Shown: positions 37,177-45,077 of the stretch, piece by piece
Numbering within the stretch: position 1 is the first letter of the stretch
Layout of the letters: each line of letters starts with the position of its first letter
Source: Phycisphaeraceae bacterium
GTDB taxonomy: Bacteria; Planctomycetota; Phycisphaerae; Phycisphaerales; Phycisphaeraceae
Direction: 5' to 3'
Assembly: GCA_029260595.1 (NCBI GenBank)
Contig: JAJDCY010000011.1
Coordinates: 1 to 64,000, forward strand
DNA length: 64,000 nucleotides
Notes under the pieces: model-generated
The model's input: the letters and a program-made list of their open reading frames with translations, nothing else
The model's database searches: none
What the model was told of the DNA's origin: nothing
Translations under genes and position numbers: made by a program

Positions 37177-38325
37177 ATGCCTACAAACCGAGCCGGCCGA
37201 TTCACGCCACAACCAGGCGGCTACTCGGCATTCATCCCCAACCCCCTGCCACCTCAACCGCCTCTCAGGGCCGACTCAAAGCTGCGCGAGCTGCTGTCCC
37301 TGGCCGACCGCGCGATGGGCCGACTCGACGGCTCAATCCAAACGCTGCCGGCACCAGACCTATTCGTCTACATGTACATCCGCAAGGAGGCCGTACTCTC
37401 CAGCCAAATCGAGGGAACGCAAAGCTCTCTGGACGACCTGCTCGAAGCCGAGGCCAAGGTCTTCAACCCCGAACGACCCAATGACACCTCTGAGGTGATC
37501 AACCACCTCGCCGCAATCAAACACAGTCTCAATCGCCTCAAAGACCTGCCCATCTCGGTCCGGCTGATCCGTGAAGCCCACGACATCTTGCTCTCGGGTG
37601 TTCGCGGCGCTAAGAAGCAACCGGGCCAACTCAGAACCATGCAGAACTGGATCGGCCCGAAGGGATGTACCGGTCCCGGTGAGGCAACCTTCGTCCCACC
37701 ACCGCCCGCGCAAGTCCCCAACGCCCTCGCCGACCTCGAGCAATTTCTCCACTCGAACAATCCCATGGAGATGCTGCTCAAAATTGGTCTCGCCCATGCG
37801 CAGTTTGAAACCATCCACCCGTTCCTCGATGGCAACGGCCGAATCGGCCGCTTGTTGATCACGTTGCTGTTGTGCAAGGAACGCGTTCTGCTTAAGCCCG
37901 TGCTCTACATCTCCCACTACCTCAAAGAGCACCATGTTGAGTATTACGATCGACTTCAAGCCGTCCGTGATGAGGGTGACTGGGAGGGCTGGCTCAAGTT
38001 CTTCCTGACCGCTGTGGCCGAGGTGGCCGCGGAGGCTACAGCAACCGCTCGACGAATTGTTGACCTGCGCGAACTCCACCGCGGCCGCATCATCCAAACT
38101 TTCGGCCGTACCACCGCCAACGGGCTCAACATGCTCGAAGCCCTCTATTCGCGGCCGATCGTTACGGTCAAAGGGATTGCCGAGGTCCTCGACGTCGACT
38201 ACTCCGTCGCCAATCCACTGATGAAACGCTTCTGCCAGCAGGGGATCGTACACCAAATCACCGGTCCGAAACGCAACCGCAGATACCGCTATTCAGACTA
38301 TGTCGCGATCTTCACCGAGCGATAA
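37177..38325 (+). CDS. Fic family AMP-transferase with winged helix
   Basis: Transfers AMP from ATP to target proteins, usually silenced by its own inhibitory helix. 382 aa. The N-terminal inhibitory motif S75-SQI-E79-G80 fits (S/T)xxxE(G/N) of class II Fic proteins. The N-terminal domain (about 20-110) is followed by the Fic core (about 115-270) with H214-PFLDGNGRIGR, which has the catalytic His and the phosphate-binding anchor. A C-terminal winged-helix region (about 310-375, VKGIAEVLDVDYSVANPLMK) suggests DNA binding or autoregulation. No antitoxin gene is next to it, as expected when the inhibitor is built in. The AT-rich DNA upstream suggests possible transfer. Confidence 0.9.
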   Translation: MPTNRAGRFTPQPGGYSAFIPNPLPPQPPLRADSKLRELLSLADRAMGRLDGSIQTLPAPDLFVYMYIRKEAVLSSQIEGTQSSLDDLLEAEAKVFNPERPNDTSEVINHLAAIKHSLNRLKDLPISVRLIREAHDILLSGVRGAKKQPGQLRTMQNWIGPKGCTGPGEATFVPPPPAQVPNALADLEQFLHSNNPMEMLLKIGLAHAQFETIHPFLDGNGRIGRLLITLLLCKERVLLKPVLYISHYLKEHHVEYYDRLQAVRDEGDWEGWLKFFLTAVAEVAAEATATARRIVDLRELHRGRIIQTFGRTTANGLNMLEALYSRPIVTVKGIAEVLDVDYSVANPLMKRFCQQGIVHQITGPKRNRRYRYSDYVAIFTER

Positions 38326-38342
38326 GCCCACAACTGCCCTGC

Positions 38343-39401
38343 TCAAAACAGCCCCTTCCACGACCGATTCTTCCGCTTGCCCTTCAATCGCTGCGACAGC
38401 GCCTGCGACATGATCGGCAGGGCGATCGTCGCGTCGCAGTAACACTGGCGGAAGTGCCCCGCCGGGTTCTCTTTGCCCCACGAGATCGCCTCCTCGAACG
38501 TGCACCCCGACAACCCACCCCATTGCGGAGAGTCCGTCGTCACTTGCACCGCGTACTTGTGCGGGTAGTACGTTTCGTTGGTCCCCTCGCGCGTCCCGTG
38601 GTTCTTGCGGCCGGGCACCTTGCGGTCCTCATACAACAGGTCCGCCGTCACCGCGAACAACTGAATAAAGTCCTTCGGCACCCCCCCGCCGATATAGAAG
38701 ACACCCGTATCCGTCGCGTTCTCCGACAGCTTCATGAACTCGACGTAGTCGCTGACCCCGTCGAGCACCAGATTAAACTTCTTACTCTTAGCGATCAGCG
38801 CCGCATCCCCGTACGGGCTGTCGATGATGGCCGGGCAGTACACCGGCACCTTGTGCTTGGCCGCGACGCTGACAATCGACCGGATCTTCTTCTTGCCCAG
38901 CCACAGCCCGAACTCATACAAGAACCGCCGCGACGAGTACGCCGTATCCGGCTCAAGTGTCAAGATGAACTCGGCGATCATCTCCGTCATCTTCATGTAA
39001 TCATCTTCGCGCCCGTACACGTCGTAGTACCGGTTGTACCCGCGCTCGAACAGCGCAGCATCATCCGTGTGATGCGCCCCCTGCACATACGGCTTACCGA
39101 TCGCATCGACGATGTCTTCGCTCAGGTTCGCCCCCGTCCCGACGAGGATGTCCACGTACCCGTTCTCGATGAACCAGTTGATGATCTCGTACTGACCCGT
39201 CGTCGACAGCGACCCGGCATACCCCAGCAGGATCGTGGCCTTGCGGTCTTTAATCATCCGCTCGAGCGCAGCAGTACACTCCGCCAGCGACCGCCCCTGA
39301 AACCCGGTCTTCGCCATGTCGTCGAGCAGTCCCGACACCGACCGATTCTTCTTCACCCGAACCTGCTTCACCTTCGGGTTCGATAGTCGCCGCTTAGCCA
39401 T
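38343..39401 (-). CDS. Deoxyhypusine synthase family protein (homospermidine-synthase-like)
   Basis: 352 aa. NAD-dependent aminobutyl transfer from spermidine. In eukaryotes and archaea the acceptor is the eIF5A lysine; bacteria lack eIF5A and several bacterial homologues make homospermidine instead. Visible family features are LLGYAGSLSTTGQYEIINWF, VGTGANLSEDI, the nucleotide-site stretch CPAIIDSPYGDA, FYIGGGVPKDFI and the GCTFEEAISWGKE segment, which carries the active-site lysine of the SWGK motif. Length is normal. GAGGAG lies 7 nt before the ATG. It is convergent with fic and has its own promoter at 39451-39479. Family certain; the exact product depends on substrate. Confidence 0.88.
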   Translation of the reverse strand: MAKRRLSNPKVKQVRVKKNRSVSGLLDDMAKTGFQGRSLAECTAALERMIKDRKATILLGYAGSLSTTGQYEIINWFIENGYVDILVGTGANLSEDIVDAIGKPYVQGAHHTDDAALFERGYNRYYDVYGREDDYMKMTEMIAEFILTLEPDTAYSSRRFLYEFGLWLGKKKIRSIVSVAAKHKVPVYCPAIIDSPYGDAALIAKSKKFNLVLDGVSDYVEFMKLSENATDTGVFYIGGGVPKDFIQLFAVTADLLYEDRKVPGRKNHGTREGTNETYYPHKYAVQVTTDSPQWGGLSGCTFEEAISWGKENPAGHFRQCYCDATIALPIMSQALSQRLKGKRKNRSWKGLF

Positions 39402-39450
39402 AACCGTACTCCTCTAAAACAACCGCACCGAAAAAAGAAAATGGCGGGTG

Positions 39451-39479
39451 ATTCTATTGGCGCACAACCACCCTGTAAA
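39451..39479 (-). promoter_or_regulatory. Sigma70-type promoter of the deoxyhypusine-synthase-like gene
   Basis: On the minus strand, TTTACA (39474-39479), 17-nt spacer, TAGAAT (39451-39456), 50 nt before the start codon. Confidence 0.65.
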
Positions 39480-39541
39480 CGGGAGATAGGCGTATCGAAA
39501 AGTCAAAACCGGGTATCGCGCTCAAACATCGGCGCGACGCA

Positions 39542-41200
39542 CTACTCACCCGGCTCGCAATAACACGACGACGTCGGCGACACATCCGCGCCCACCCACG
39601 CCACCGCCAGCCGCTCCGCGACCGCATCTGCTTCGTCGTGTTTGTCCTGCGCGCGCAGCGCGCGCTCCAATCCGACCAGCGCCCACCCGTTCTCGCGGTG
39701 GCGCTCAAGGTCCTCGCGATAGACCTGCTCGGCCTCCTCGTACCGCTCGGCCGAAACCAGCAGCGCCCCCAACGCATGTCGCACCGGCAGCATCCACCCC
39801 GGCGGCTCGTCGTACACCAGCGCATCCTCCATCGCGATCCCCCCGCGCAACACCCGAAACGCCGCGTCGCGCTTGCCCTCGCGGAACAACAGCTCCCCCT
39901 CGATCATCGCCATCGCGATCGGCAACACGCTCGATACCGGGTTATTAAAGATGTACCACTCGTCCGGTACCACAGCCGCCGCCGCCGCGAACGCCGCCTG
40001 CTCCCCGCGCGCCTCCTGGGTCCGCCCCAGAGCCGACAGCGCGACTGCACGCGCATAATGACGCACCGCATTGCTTACTAGCCGGTCCTGTGCATACGCC
40101 GGCTCCTCCAACACCTCCCGCCACTTGCCGAACCGCACCAACACATGAAATGTCGTCGGCATGATCCCCTCGATCAGCGGCGCGAACTCGCTAAGCGGCC
40201 CCGCGGGTGTGTCGCGCTCAAGATCGCGTGCCGCCCCGATCGCCTCCTCATAACGCCCGCACATCATCCCCGAGTACGCCAGAAAGTGCAGGTTGTGCGC
40301 ACAATAAATCGCAAACAGCCGCGGCGCCGGCGCCCGCTTCAGATACGCCCGGTCAGCCGCCACCGCCGCCACGTTCGTCGTCACCGCGTCCGCATACCGC
40401 CCGACGCGCACATAAATATGCGACGGCATGTGCACCAGGTGCCCGGCCCCCGGCACCAACGCCCCTAGCCGATCCGCCACCGCCACCGCCCGCTCCGGCT
40501 CACGCGACGCCTCCACCGCGTGGATATAAAAATGATTCGCCCCCACATGATTCGGCCGCCTCGCCAGAACCCCCTCCAACACCCGCATAATCTCATCGAT
40601 CCGCCCCTTCCCCTTGCCCTGCTCGTCCCAGTAATCCCAAGGCTGCAGGTCCATCAGCGACTCCGCATAAAGCGTCGCCACATCCGCATCATCCGGGAAC
40701 CGCACATACACCCGCCCCATCGCGCGCGCGTACGCCTCATCCAACCCCCGCCGATCCGCCGGCGCAGGCCACGCGTACCGCGCCGATACCGCTTCCACCA
40801 GCCCCGCCTCCACCGGCGACCCCGCATCGATCCGCGCCACCGCCTCGTCCGCCGCCGCCCGCGCCGCCTCGCTGCGCGCATCGCTCATCACCGGGTCGTT
40901 GATATTGATCCCCAGCGCATACGCGATCCCCCACCACGGCATCGGCGACTCCGGATCATGCCGCGCCGCCTCCTCAAAGCTGCGGATCGCCTCATCGTGA
41001 TTGAACCCGTACGCCATCTGCATCCCCTGCTCGAACCACCGCCGCGCCTTGGCCGACCTCGACTGGATCACCCGCTGATACCCCGAGAACCCGTCATAAA
41101 GACGCGCCTCCCCCCCGCCACGCGGCGCCGACCCACACCCGACCAGCGCGACCAACGACACCACAACCACAACCCACCGATGCAACTGCCTGATACTCAT
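39542..41200 (-). CDS. TPR-repeat lipoprotein
   Basis: 552 aa. A lipoprotein signal peptide (VVSLVALVGC, lipobox Cys at about 22) places it in the outer membrane or periplasm. The mature part is helical, with TPR-like pairs: KARRWFEQGMQMAYGFNHDE and AIRSFEEAARHDPESPMPWW near the start, then NHVGANHFYIHAVEASREPE, and AEQVYREDLERHRENGWALV near the end. An A-helix pattern recurs between them. The HMPSHIYVRVGRY stretch is typical of a family of secreted TPR proteins in planctomycetes and bacteroidetes. The C-terminus ends SSCYCEPGE. A scaffold or peptide-binding role is inferred. AGAGG precedes the ATG by 9 nt. Confidence 0.83.
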   Translation of the reverse strand: MSIRQLHRWVVVVVSLVALVGCGSAPRGGGEARLYDGFSGYQRVIQSRSAKARRWFEQGMQMAYGFNHDEAIRSFEEAARHDPESPMPWWGIAYALGININDPVMSDARSEAARAAADEAVARIDAGSPVEAGLVEAVSARYAWPAPADRRGLDEAYARAMGRVYVRFPDDADVATLYAESLMDLQPWDYWDEQGKGKGRIDEIMRVLEGVLARRPNHVGANHFYIHAVEASREPERAVAVADRLGALVPGAGHLVHMPSHIYVRVGRYADAVTTNVAAVAADRAYLKRAPAPRLFAIYCAHNLHFLAYSGMMCGRYEEAIGAARDLERDTPAGPLSEFAPLIEGIMPTTFHVLVRFGKWREVLEEPAYAQDRLVSNAVRHYARAVALSALGRTQEARGEQAAFAAAAAVVPDEWYIFNNPVSSVLPIAMAMIEGELLFREGKRDAAFRVLRGGIAMEDALVYDEPPGWMLPVRHALGALLVSAERYEEAEQVYREDLERHRENGWALVGLERALRAQDKHDEADAVAERLAVAWVGADVSPTSSCYCEPGE

Positions 41201-41500
41201 GGATCAACCTCTCTAGACTAATTAGTGCAAAGGTGTCTCGATCACCGACCGAGCACCGCCACCCACGCGGAGCACTCAAGAATACCAAATCCCCAACCGC
41301 ACTCTGCGCGGCCCAGCCGCGAACCACCCCGATCAAATTGAGTAGAAAAAACCCTATAAAAATCCTTGGCGCAGTACACCCCTTTCGATATCATGCCTTC
41401 CTTGTCGCCTGTGCCGCCGTGGCTCGGGCGGACGGAGGACCCCGCTAGGTACCCCACCCGGGTACCCCGCCTAGAACCCCACCTTTTGGAGGACTCGATC
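41201..41500. other. Divergent intergenic region with long leader of the gene at 41501
   Basis: About 300 nt between the TPR lipoprotein (minus) and the DNRLRE-type PEP-CTERM gene (plus). TATAAA at 41355 is the only -10-like sequence and has no good -35. The hairpin at 41448-41466 is described separately. No gene seen. Confidence 0.5.
41448..41466 (+). promoter_or_regulatory. Perfect leader hairpin GGTACCC-CACCC-GGGTACC
   Basis: 7-bp perfect stem with a 5-nt loop, 34 nt before the start at 41501 and upstream of its GGAGGA ribosome-binding site. It may affect mRNA stability or translation. Confidence 0.55.
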
Positions 41501-42436
41501 ATGGCTATCAGACCCAAACAGTTATCGTGCGCGCTCATCGCCGGCGTCAGTGCCCTTGCGATCGGCAATCCCGCATCCGCCGTCGTGCTCCAACCCAACG
41601 AAGCCGACAGCGACGACGTCTTCACCTACCAGTTCGCCGGCGCCGGCTTCGGCATCGCACCATCCGCCGCCGCCCAGAACCTCGACACCGACACGCTGCT
41701 CGCCCAGGCCGACAGCCCGATCATCGGCCTGCTCCTGGGTACCAGCCGGTCCGCAACCACGACCCACTCGATTGACGCCGAGGGCGACCTCCCGTCGGAC
41801 GTAGCCAACTACAACCCCGCCACCGCCACCGATGTCGACACCGGACACGACGGCAACTCCTGGCTCAAGTTCGATGTCAACGGCACCGGCCTGACCGCTG
41901 ACCAAGTCGGCAAAGCCACGCTCAACCTCTGGGCCCTCGACGGCTTCGGCATCACAGGCGCTTTCGCGAACCCCTCGCCCGGCGAAGAGGTCGAGACCGA
42001 AGTCTACGCAGCAGCCGGCAATTGGGATGAGCAAGCCCTCACCTGGGACAACCAGGGCGCAGCCGTCCCCCCGTTTGGTGCTCCGGTCGATACCGTCACA
42101 CAATCCGGGGTCGAGCAGTGGGTCAGCTTCGATGTCACCTCCCTCGTCGCCGATTGGCTAGCCAACCCCGGCACCAACGAGGGCTTCTTCCTGCGGCAAA
42201 AAGACATCGTTGAAACCCAGACCGGAACCGGCGGGGCTACCGGCGTTGTGTCCTCACTCTACGCCTCATCGTGGTTCGGCGACCCCGGCGCACCGGCGTT
42301 CAACTCCTCGGCCGATGCCGCGTTTCGTCCCTTCCTGCGCATCGACCCCATCGTCCCCGAGCCCATCACCGCCACACTCTCCATGATGGCTGTCGGCTCA
42401 CTCGCACTCACCACCCGCCGCCGCCGCCGCGCCTAA
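41501..42436 (+). CDS. DNRLRE-domain PEP-CTERM protein
   Basis: 311 aa. TTTTGGAGGA precedes the ATG by 8 nt. Signal peptide about 1-27 (CALIAGVSALAIGNPASA). The mature domain is of the DNRLRE type, a beta-sandwich similar to carbohydrate-binding modules: WLKFDVNGTGLTADQVGKAT followed by LNLWALDG, then VYAAAGNWDEQALTWDN, VSFDVTSLVADWLANPGTNE and FRPFLRIDP. The sorting tail is VPEPITATL-helix-TTRRRRRA. An intrinsic terminator follows 45 nt after the stop. A wall- or polysaccharide-binding role is likely. Confidence 0.86.
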   Translation: MAIRPKQLSCALIAGVSALAIGNPASAVVLQPNEADSDDVFTYQFAGAGFGIAPSAAAQNLDTDTLLAQADSPIIGLLLGTSRSATTTHSIDAEGDLPSDVANYNPATATDVDTGHDGNSWLKFDVNGTGLTADQVGKATLNLWALDGFGITGAFANPSPGEEVETEVYAAAGNWDEQALTWDNQGAAVPPFGAPVDTVTQSGVEQWVSFDVTSLVADWLANPGTNEGFFLRQKDIVETQTGTGGATGVVSSLYASSWFGDPGAPAFNSSADAAFRPFLRIDPIVPEPITATLSMMAVGSLALTTRRRRRA

Positions 42437-42480
42437 CAGCGCGACGCCCCGAGCGACACAACAACCCAACCACCACATAC

Positions 42481-42515
42481 ACAGAGCCCCGGCCAACGCC
42501 GCGGGCTCTGTTTTT
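42481..42515 (+). terminator. Rho-independent terminator
   Basis: ACAGAGCCC (42481-42489), GC-rich loop, GGGCTCTGT (42503-42511), then a TTTT run. It terminates the gene ending at 42436. Confidence 0.85.
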
Positions 42516-42535
42516 CTATTCGCACAACGCCACCC

Positions 42536-44767
42536 TCAACGCGGCGCGACCGGCGCCCCACCCCGCCCCGGCCGCTTGTTCGACCAATACTCCAAACTCT
42601 TACCCGTCTGCGCCAGGATCAACCGCCGCGCATCCGGTACCTGCAACAACTCCACATGGTTGTCGTTGAACCCCACGCTGATCCCGCCCCCACCGCTATC
42701 TTGAATCCGCGTGAATACGGCAACTTTGTCCGCGTCCAGATCATCCACCAACCCCGGCAACAACACATACGACGCGTGCTCGTTCACCCACCGCCGCTGA
42801 CGCCCCTCAGGCCAATCCCCAAACCCACCCGGTACTGTCACCGACGCCATCGGCGACAACGCATACTCGACCGGGAAGAACCCCTCGACCACCAACAACC
42901 CGATATCGTCCGGAAACCTCCCCTTGTTCCCCTGCGCATACGTCACACACGCATTGTGAATCCCGCGCACCTGCGTCGAGCTCTGCATCTGCCTCGCCGT
43001 CCGCCGCGCCGCCCCCAAAGCCGGCAGCGTGATCCCCGTCACCAGCGCCGTCGATGACGCATTCATATTCCCGTTCGGCCCCAACAGCGTGCTCCCCGGG
43101 AACGGCTTGACCCCAAGTGTGTGCAGCCCCTGGTCATCCACCCACGCCGCGCCACCCGCCGGCGTCACGTGCGGCAATATCTTCTTCAGCGGCGGCAACA
43201 ACATCGCCAGCGCCGCCTTCGACTCCCACCGCGGATTCACCGAAACGATCGCGTGCCACAACACCAACACCATCTGATACGCCTGCGGCGCCGTCGCCGG
43301 CAGGTCCACAAACGAAACACACATCAACGCCTCATCGCCCAGCCGTGCCCGCATCGCCCGATACGCCGGCGCATCCAACACCGACGCACCACCGCCCGCC
43401 GCCTGCTCGTGCGCCATCACCACCGACTGCGGGTACAGCCCCACAAACAACATCCCGTCATGCACCGCCCAGGACGGCGCGAGCAGCGGCAGCACCAGCG
43501 CATGCACCGTCAGCTCCCCACGCTGCGCCTCGCTGAACACGAATCGCGGCTGACCCGGCTGCCCCTGCGATGCCACCACCTGATTCAACAACCGGCTCAG
43601 CGCACGCAGCGCACCCTCGGCCCGCTCCGCGTCCGCCAACCGATTCACCAGCACCAACCCCCCGCCGATCCCGCTCGCACCCGGATCGCTGTACAAAACC
43701 CACTGCGACCCCAGCGCATGGATCAACCCGCGCTCGATATCAAACCCCGCCATCAGCGACGCCTGCTCCAGCCCCGCGCGCGCCTGCCCCGCCGCCTCCC
43801 CGTCCGCCTGCTCCACCGCACCCATCACCGCGGTAAACACCGCCCCCAGATCAAACCGAAACGCCGAGAAAAACTGCGCATCCACTGGAACCATGCCCAG
43901 CATCTGGTCCGTCACCGCCTCCGCGCCCAACAACGCCCGCACAACATCACCCCGCGGCACCGGCGAATCCACAAACCCCCGCGTCACCCAATCACCACCC
44001 TCGAACCGCCCACCCCACGCCGCGCTCAACACTCCATCCAACCCCAACACCGCCCGACGCGCCGCCCACACCTCCGCCGCCGCGGGCGTCATCTCCGCAA
44101 CCGCCATTCGCTCACACGCATCCACCACACCGCGCACATCCACATACGCCACACAGACCCCATCACCCCCCACGCGCCCAACCGCTCTCTTAAACCGCTC
44201 CACCGACGCGATCGATTCACCTGCCGCGCTCTCCGGCTGCGCCGCGAATCCCGCGTCCGCTGCGCTACTCAACACCACCAACCCCCCATGCGCCTCCAGG
44301 TATCCCGCAAACGACACCTCCGCCTGCGCGCACAGCGCGCCAATCTCCTTTACCAGCGACGATGCTTCCACTTCCTCGCCCGCATCGATCACCAACACGA
44401 ATCGCGGCTCCTGCGACCCCCGCGCGCGCGGCGTATACATATCCACGTAACACACCACCGGGTAACGCCACGCCCGCGCGCCGATCGACATCACCCGCTG
44501 CACGGCCTGTACCGCCTGCATCGCCCCACGATCACCCTCCCCGATCGCGCGCAAACTCTCCGCGACGTGCTCGGCCAACCCTTCGCGATCAACCTCACCC
44601 AGCAGCGCCTTCAACCGCGACCGCTCATACTCCCCGCCCAGCCCCTCCGCCCCCGCCCACCCCACATACACCAGCGCATCGGCCGGCACCCGCTCCACCA
44701 ACGGCTGCGCCGCGGCGCCCCCGCAAATCCAGCCACCCAACACAACGATCACGAAATAACGCAACAT
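42536..44767 (-). CDS. Large exported protein with pseudopilin-like C-terminal region
   Basis: 743 aa from the ATG at 44767 (GGAGG very close, 4 nt). The in-frame ATGs at 44785 and 44782 have no ribosome-binding site. Signal peptide about 1-20 (YFVIVVLGGWICGGAAA). Residues about 20-580 form an unrecognised region with a repeated RVPADALVYVGW-like opening (compare LLGAEAVTDQMLGMVPVDAQ), reminiscent of DUF3352-type proteins. Residues about 595-743 resemble DUF1559-type pseudopilins of planctomycetes after their membrane helix: ITLPALGAARRTARQMQSST, YAQGNKGRFPDDI and GFNDNHVELL. The N-terminal prepilin cleavage motif is absent, so this is a pilin head attached to a different exported protein. 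Confidence 0.72.
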   Translation of the reverse strand: MLRYFVIVVLGGWICGGAAAQPLVERVPADALVYVGWAGAEGLGGEYERSRLKALLGEVDREGLAEHVAESLRAIGEGDRGAMQAVQAVQRVMSIGARAWRYPVVCYVDMYTPRARGSQEPRFVLVIDAGEEVEASSLVKEIGALCAQAEVSFAGYLEAHGGLVVLSSAADAGFAAQPESAAGESIASVERFKRAVGRVGGDGVCVAYVDVRGVVDACERMAVAEMTPAAAEVWAARRAVLGLDGVLSAAWGGRFEGGDWVTRGFVDSPVPRGDVVRALLGAEAVTDQMLGMVPVDAQFFSAFRFDLGAVFTAVMGAVEQADGEAAGQARAGLEQASLMAGFDIERGLIHALGSQWVLYSDPGASGIGGGLVLVNRLADAERAEGALRALSRLLNQVVASQGQPGQPRFVFSEAQRGELTVHALVLPLLAPSWAVHDGMLFVGLYPQSVVMAHEQAAGGGASVLDAPAYRAMRARLGDEALMCVSFVDLPATAPQAYQMVLVLWHAIVSVNPRWESKAALAMLLPPLKKILPHVTPAGGAAWVDDQGLHTLGVKPFPGSTLLGPNGNMNASSTALVTGITLPALGAARRTARQMQSSTQVRGIHNACVTYAQGNKGRFPDDIGLLVVEGFFPVEYALSPMASVTVPGGFGDWPEGRQRRWVNEHASYVLLPGLVDDLDADKVAVFTRIQDSGGGGISVGFNDNHVELLQVPDARRLILAQTGKSLEYWSNKRPGRGGAPVAPR

Positions 44768-45077
44768 GGGACCTCCAGACATCATGGATCAACAGACCGA
44801 ACCCGGGCCCGCAAACACTCTCCCATCCTACCGTTCACCAACCCGCCGCACCGACGGAACTCCTAATCCCCGCCCCCAACGAAATTTCCCGGCAAGCACG
44901 CAACCTCGCCCGCAACATCGCCTATCGTGTCCGGCCGTTTCCCCAATCAATAATAATGACGCCTGAGCGAACACACCCCCGATTGCCCGCTATAATGTCA
45001 ATGGTTCTGACCCGCGACGGCTCGCCAAGCCGCCCTCTCTAACCAGGACCAACGCCGGCCACAACAAGGAGCGAGCA
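44768..45077. other. Divergent intergenic region with TATAAT box
   Basis: A perfect TATAAT at 44991-44996 serves the plus-strand gene at 45078 (leader about 75 nt). The -35 position holds only CGAACA. A small inverted repeat GGCT-CGCCA-AGCC (about 45024-45036) sits in the leader. No gene seen. Confidence 0.5.

Noticed and set aside
41332..41360. Promoter TTGAGT/TATAAA for the gene at 41501
   Set aside because: Spacer is only 11 nt, and no -35 lies at the right distance from TATAAA.
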